The notes under the pieces are model-generated. The model saw only the letters and a program-made list of their open reading frames with translations, was not told the origin of the DNA and made no database searches. This document shows positions 63,501 through 64,000 of a stretch of DNA of 64,000 nucleotides, piece after piece. The stretch is taken from NCBI GenBank assembly GCA_035578905.1, contig JAQJVL010000671.1, positions 162,436 through 226,435 on the forward strand, read 5' to 3'. Each line of letters opens with the position of its first letter. The stretch's first letter is position 1. The DNA comes from Stictocephala bisonia. Lineage: Eukaryota; Arthropoda; Insecta; Hemiptera; Membracidae. Made by a program: the position numbers and the translations under genes.

Positions 63501-63696
63501 TTACATCAATTAGTATTGATCCATTTAATCCATATAATCTACCATAATTTTATTCAGTGACATGAAACAGAAACAACAACAAAATAGGGCAACATAGTTA
63601 ACCTACAAGTAACAAATGTGGATAGGTTTTACATGTAAAAGTATAAATTAATAGTGGACAGTTATGATAATTATAATTACCTTCAGTGCCAGACAT
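51517..63696 (-). CDS. DUF4806-type accessory protein of the transposon, 7 exons, 390 aa
   Basis: Exons, all minus: 63681-63696, 57538-57750, 56530-56838, 55317-55636, 54295-54454, 53338-53443 and 51517-51565. They total 1173 bases with no internal stop. Every intron has GT/AG ends, mostly GTAAGT donors, and the phases agree at all six junctions. The start MSGTEDVADH needs exon 1 joined to exon 2, which fits exactly. Residues 15-76 form an N-terminal module (LFDDGLQLVPKNW, CWWP at 39-42). Residues 77-195 are Ser/Lys/acidic and look disordered, with a basic PRPPKQRK patch. About 201-233 is a coiled coil. 287-372 is the DUF4806 core (FGGRDPKFCTRDLM, TDELAAQYSWAG, then WLVKARER). DUF4806 proteins are common in insects, of unknown function. 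By position it parallels TnpA of maize Spm, so binding of the subterminal repeats is my hypothesis. The transposase ORF lies in intron 1. Confidence 0.85.
51566..53337 (-). other. Intron 6 of the DUF4806 gene
   Basis: GTAAGT donor at 53337-53332 and a TTTCAG acceptor at 51571-51566. The inside shows no further exon. Two low-complexity runs, and open frames near 52009-52268 without motifs. Confidence 0.7.
51750..51800 (-). repeat. Short LINE-like 3' tail in the last intron
   Basis: The minus strand reads TACATTGTAAAAATCAATAA then AGAATTATTATTATTATG: an AATAAA signal followed by ATT repeats, like the LINE-A 3' end (AATAAAGAATATTATTATC). Probably a heavily truncated insertion in the intron between exons 6 and 7. 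Confidence 0.5.
58253..60666 (-). other. Cassette-like exon containing the transposase ORF
   Basis: The acceptor TTTTTTCTATTTTAG ends at 60667, 32 bases before the ATG. The donor AATG|GTAAGT starts at 58252, about 40 bases after the stop. A single-exon gene would need neither. Joined to exon 1 (63681-63696), the upstream reading frame gives an 8-codon peptide (MSGTEELL) ending in TAA, 22 bases before the transposase ATG. Joined to exon 2 at 57750, the downstream exons would become 3' UTR. This suggests alternative splicing of one transcript for both proteins. The splice sites are seen; their use is inferred. Confidence 0.6.
58295..60634 (-). CDS. EnSpm/CACTA-like transposase (tnp2/Transposase_21-type), 779 aa
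   Basis: The enzyme would cut the element out and reinsert it. The N-terminus (1-20) is basic (SKRRKPLKDLSLKHLKRI), and 30-180 is Ser/Asp-rich and low complexity. The conserved part starts with LPLDARTLLNTPR at 210-222. RNase H-like core candidates: GFDGLP at 267-272 (Asp269), ICDAPAKAF at 345-353 (Asp347) and FENEMQILKK at 601-610 (Glu602 or Glu604). A C-x2-C at 366-369 with His372 follows the second Asp, as in tnp2 proteins. PIDYMHLVCLGV at 428-439 matches the PxDxMH-GV motif, and GLTHLAQDVETFGPLDEFSAF at 579-599 matches the DUF4218-like block before the catalytic Glu. The ATG has an A at -3. No frame damage, so the copy may be active. Length and motif order fit the family of long uncharacterised insect proteins of this type. 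Confidence 0.87.
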   Translation of the reverse strand: MSKRRKPLKDLSLKHLKRIALEETKHEVNLILESTDSSCSSLDVLDDLVGPISDFEENTDDRQFKNNRFIPCLQIDHLNDSGTNLESNPTDKSNVLESPPFQLQNSPSLSSSLSSLPNSPLSSISFTSSSLSSFPNSSFSTALLYTDSSSSKSDDLDMPTHPIEPDSLNKTESSQSLKEDLASWSIRNQVPNKTLSDLLKLLNSHGHADLPLDARTLLNTPRYTEIRDVFPGKYWHAGIKTNINSETSIGENISGVKNLCQIELAVGFDGLPIAKSSGSCLWPIMGRVVNVPGRNIFLIGAYHGNEKPDNANEYMKDFIDEVLDLSKNGIIIKTTVYSVKIKYIICDAPAKAFILSVKSHSGYNSCTKCTIHGHHLQGSVCFYDDRNAVPRSDYDYANPDVDRSRQEFHLGVTDLTKIPSLGLVTNVPIDYMHLVCLGVVKKLLGLWIFGDKRTRKKRQQFKIGNYQINRISEWLVSSKTFIPVEFSRKPRSLKEIKMWKATEFREILLYTGIIAFKNALPEICFENFLSLHVGIRILCSPELVTVPSYLQYAKELLQNFVQNFSLLYGRHNVSHNVHGLTHLAQDVETFGPLDEFSAFAFENEMQILKKKLRKSDKPLQQLCRRFYEEQQSQSSIPNKKLLQDNTTVEIDKESLHYEGPLTHNSINPQYSTVYFKSCKIISKTQANSWCELIDGTIIKIENFAKSLELNSPVIIGKEFEHKEELFKKPCDSTLFGIRVVSRLSTSLKIWALDQIKCKLFVLAHDDKHVVLPIIHGAGS
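60667..63680 (-). other. First part of intron 1 (exon 1 to transposase exon)
   Basis: AT-rich. Begins with a GTAATT donor at 63680 (minus strand) and ends with the acceptor at 60667. It holds the hAT-like element at 62087-63066 and no coding exon that I can see. Confidence 0.6.
62079..63074. mobile_element. hAT-like non-autonomous element with 8-bp target duplication
   Basis: The element is 62087-63066 (980 bp) between perfect CCTTAAAC duplications (62079-62086 and 63067-63074). Terminal inverted repeats are TAGTGATGTG ... CACATCACTA, followed by subterminal arrays of GGGTAAATACCC/GGGTATTTACCC motifs in both orientations. An 8-bp duplication and (C/T)AGxG ends are the hAT hallmark. No transposase inside. 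Confidence 0.88.
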
Positions 63697-63892
63697 CTTC
63701 TACTAAGCGATCACTCAATATATTGATATCTTCCTTCTTCAAAACTAATTAACTCGAACAAATAATTCCAAGTGAAAACACATCGAAATGGCGGCGTGGC
63801 GTCTGGCGTGGTCGTAGGTGGTAAACAAAACAACAGGTCAACAGGTTATAGTTCTAAATATCACCACGTAAGCGCTGTGCGAGTTTTCAGAA
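63697..63892 (-). promoter_or_regulatory. Presumed 5' UTR/promoter region of the transposon transcription unit
   Basis: Upstream of the exon-1 ATG on the minus strand. It is locally GC-richer than its surroundings (63780-63830, with GCCGCCATTT). I see no clear TATA box. Promoter activity is inferred only from position. Confidence 0.4.
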
Positions 63893-64000
63893 TGTGCCAA
63901 GATGAGCGCAAAGTACGTTGTGGGAATATACGATTTTAGAATAATCACAGAATGTTCCTAGAACGTTTGGAGATGAAACAAGCAAAATAAGACATTGGGG
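63893..64000. repeat. Subterminal motif cluster, right side of the EnSpm-like element
   Basis: TTTTCAGAATGTGCC (about 63884-63898), GGGAATATACG (about 63921) and TTTAGAATAATCACAGAATGTTCCTAGAACG (about 63935-63965) repeat the motif of the left cluster. In particular AGAATAATCACAGAATGTTC resembles AGAATAATCTCAGAATGTTC at about 50563. Confidence 0.6.

Larger units (their letters stand above)
50188..64000 (-). mobile_element. EnSpm/CACTA-like DNA transposon, about 13.8 kb visible, right end outside window
   Basis: The left end is placed where the third 131-bp unit stops matching. The sequence there is CACTGCGTGCCCAGACAGC; CACTG/CACTA starts are usual for this superfamily, but CACTG is also present in the target unit (CCACTGGGGAC), so the first base is uncertain by about six. 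Inside lie a DUF4806-type gene and a tnp2-like transposase, both minus strand and intact. Motif clusters near both ends (50205-50600 and 63893-64000) resemble subterminal repeats of CACTA elements. The reverse complement of the left terminus is not found before 64000, so the other end must be further right. Confidence 0.7.

Noticed and set aside
51517..63696. A domesticated host gene rather than a transposon gene
   Set aside because: Possible, but the intact nested transposase, motif clusters at both ends and the abrupt break in the 131-bp unit favour a mobile element. Not excluded until the right end is seen.

Overview
The window looks like AT-rich, repeat-dense insect genomic DNA. Support comes from short TTAGG/CCTAA (insect-type telomere motif) arrays at 11899-11918, 12001-12025 and 46085-46102, CR1-like LINEs with esterase-type ORF1, tRNA- and 5S-derived SINE-like repeats, long microsatellites and intron-containing genes with GTAAGT donors. 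A hemipteran is my guess from the flavour of the transposon proteins; this is inference. No bacterial-type genes, CRISPR or rRNA operons are seen. Nearly all recognisable coding sequence belongs to mobile elements.

1-9060 is a nest of retrotransposons. The 3' end of a LINE (LINE-A, + strand) occupies 1-1310 and recurs almost identically at 7459-8829. Both copies carry the same 1.1-kb DNA transposon (13-bp inverted ends, TTAA on both sides) holding an antisense 121-codon transposase remnant, and both end in a long (CA)n tract. Between them lies LINE-B (- strand, 1747-6115), with long uninterrupted ORF1 (esterase/SGNH) and ORF2 (endonuclease plus reverse transcriptase) frames. These overlap in the -1 register, with a canonical T-TTT-TTA slippery heptamer in the ORF1 frame at 4914-4920.

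9060-50190 holds a 22-bp minisatellite (9560-10300), one candidate host exon (12544-12676, minus, resembling the N-terminus of a membrane adenylyl cyclase), a 155-bp triplication, several SINE-like repeats, a 5.3-kb satellite of 150-bp monomers with higher-order structure (20889-26180), decayed LINEs, a 1.55-kb foldback element with TA target duplication (43452-45003), and an R2-like LINE C-terminus (48785-49607) beside copies of a 131-135-bp unit. Large parts are AT-rich with nothing recognisable.

50188-64000 is the most interesting part: the left end and most of the body of a large EnSpm/CACTA-like DNA transposon whose right end lies beyond the window. It carries two intact genes on the minus strand. 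One is a seven-exon gene for a 390-aa DUF4806-type protein (exons from 63696 down to 51517; all splice phases agree). The other is a 779-aa tnp2/Transposase_21-like transposase (58295-60634) lying in the first intron of that gene. The transposase ORF is bracketed by a splice acceptor (exon start 60666) and donor (exon end 58253), so it looks like an alternatively spliced cassette exon of one transcription unit. This layout recalls maize En/Spm, where tnpD lies within the first intron of tnpA. Clusters of AGAATGTTC/GAACATTCT motifs near both visible ends could be subterminal binding sites for the accessory protein. A hAT-like element with a perfect 8-bp target duplication (62087-63066) sits in intron 1.
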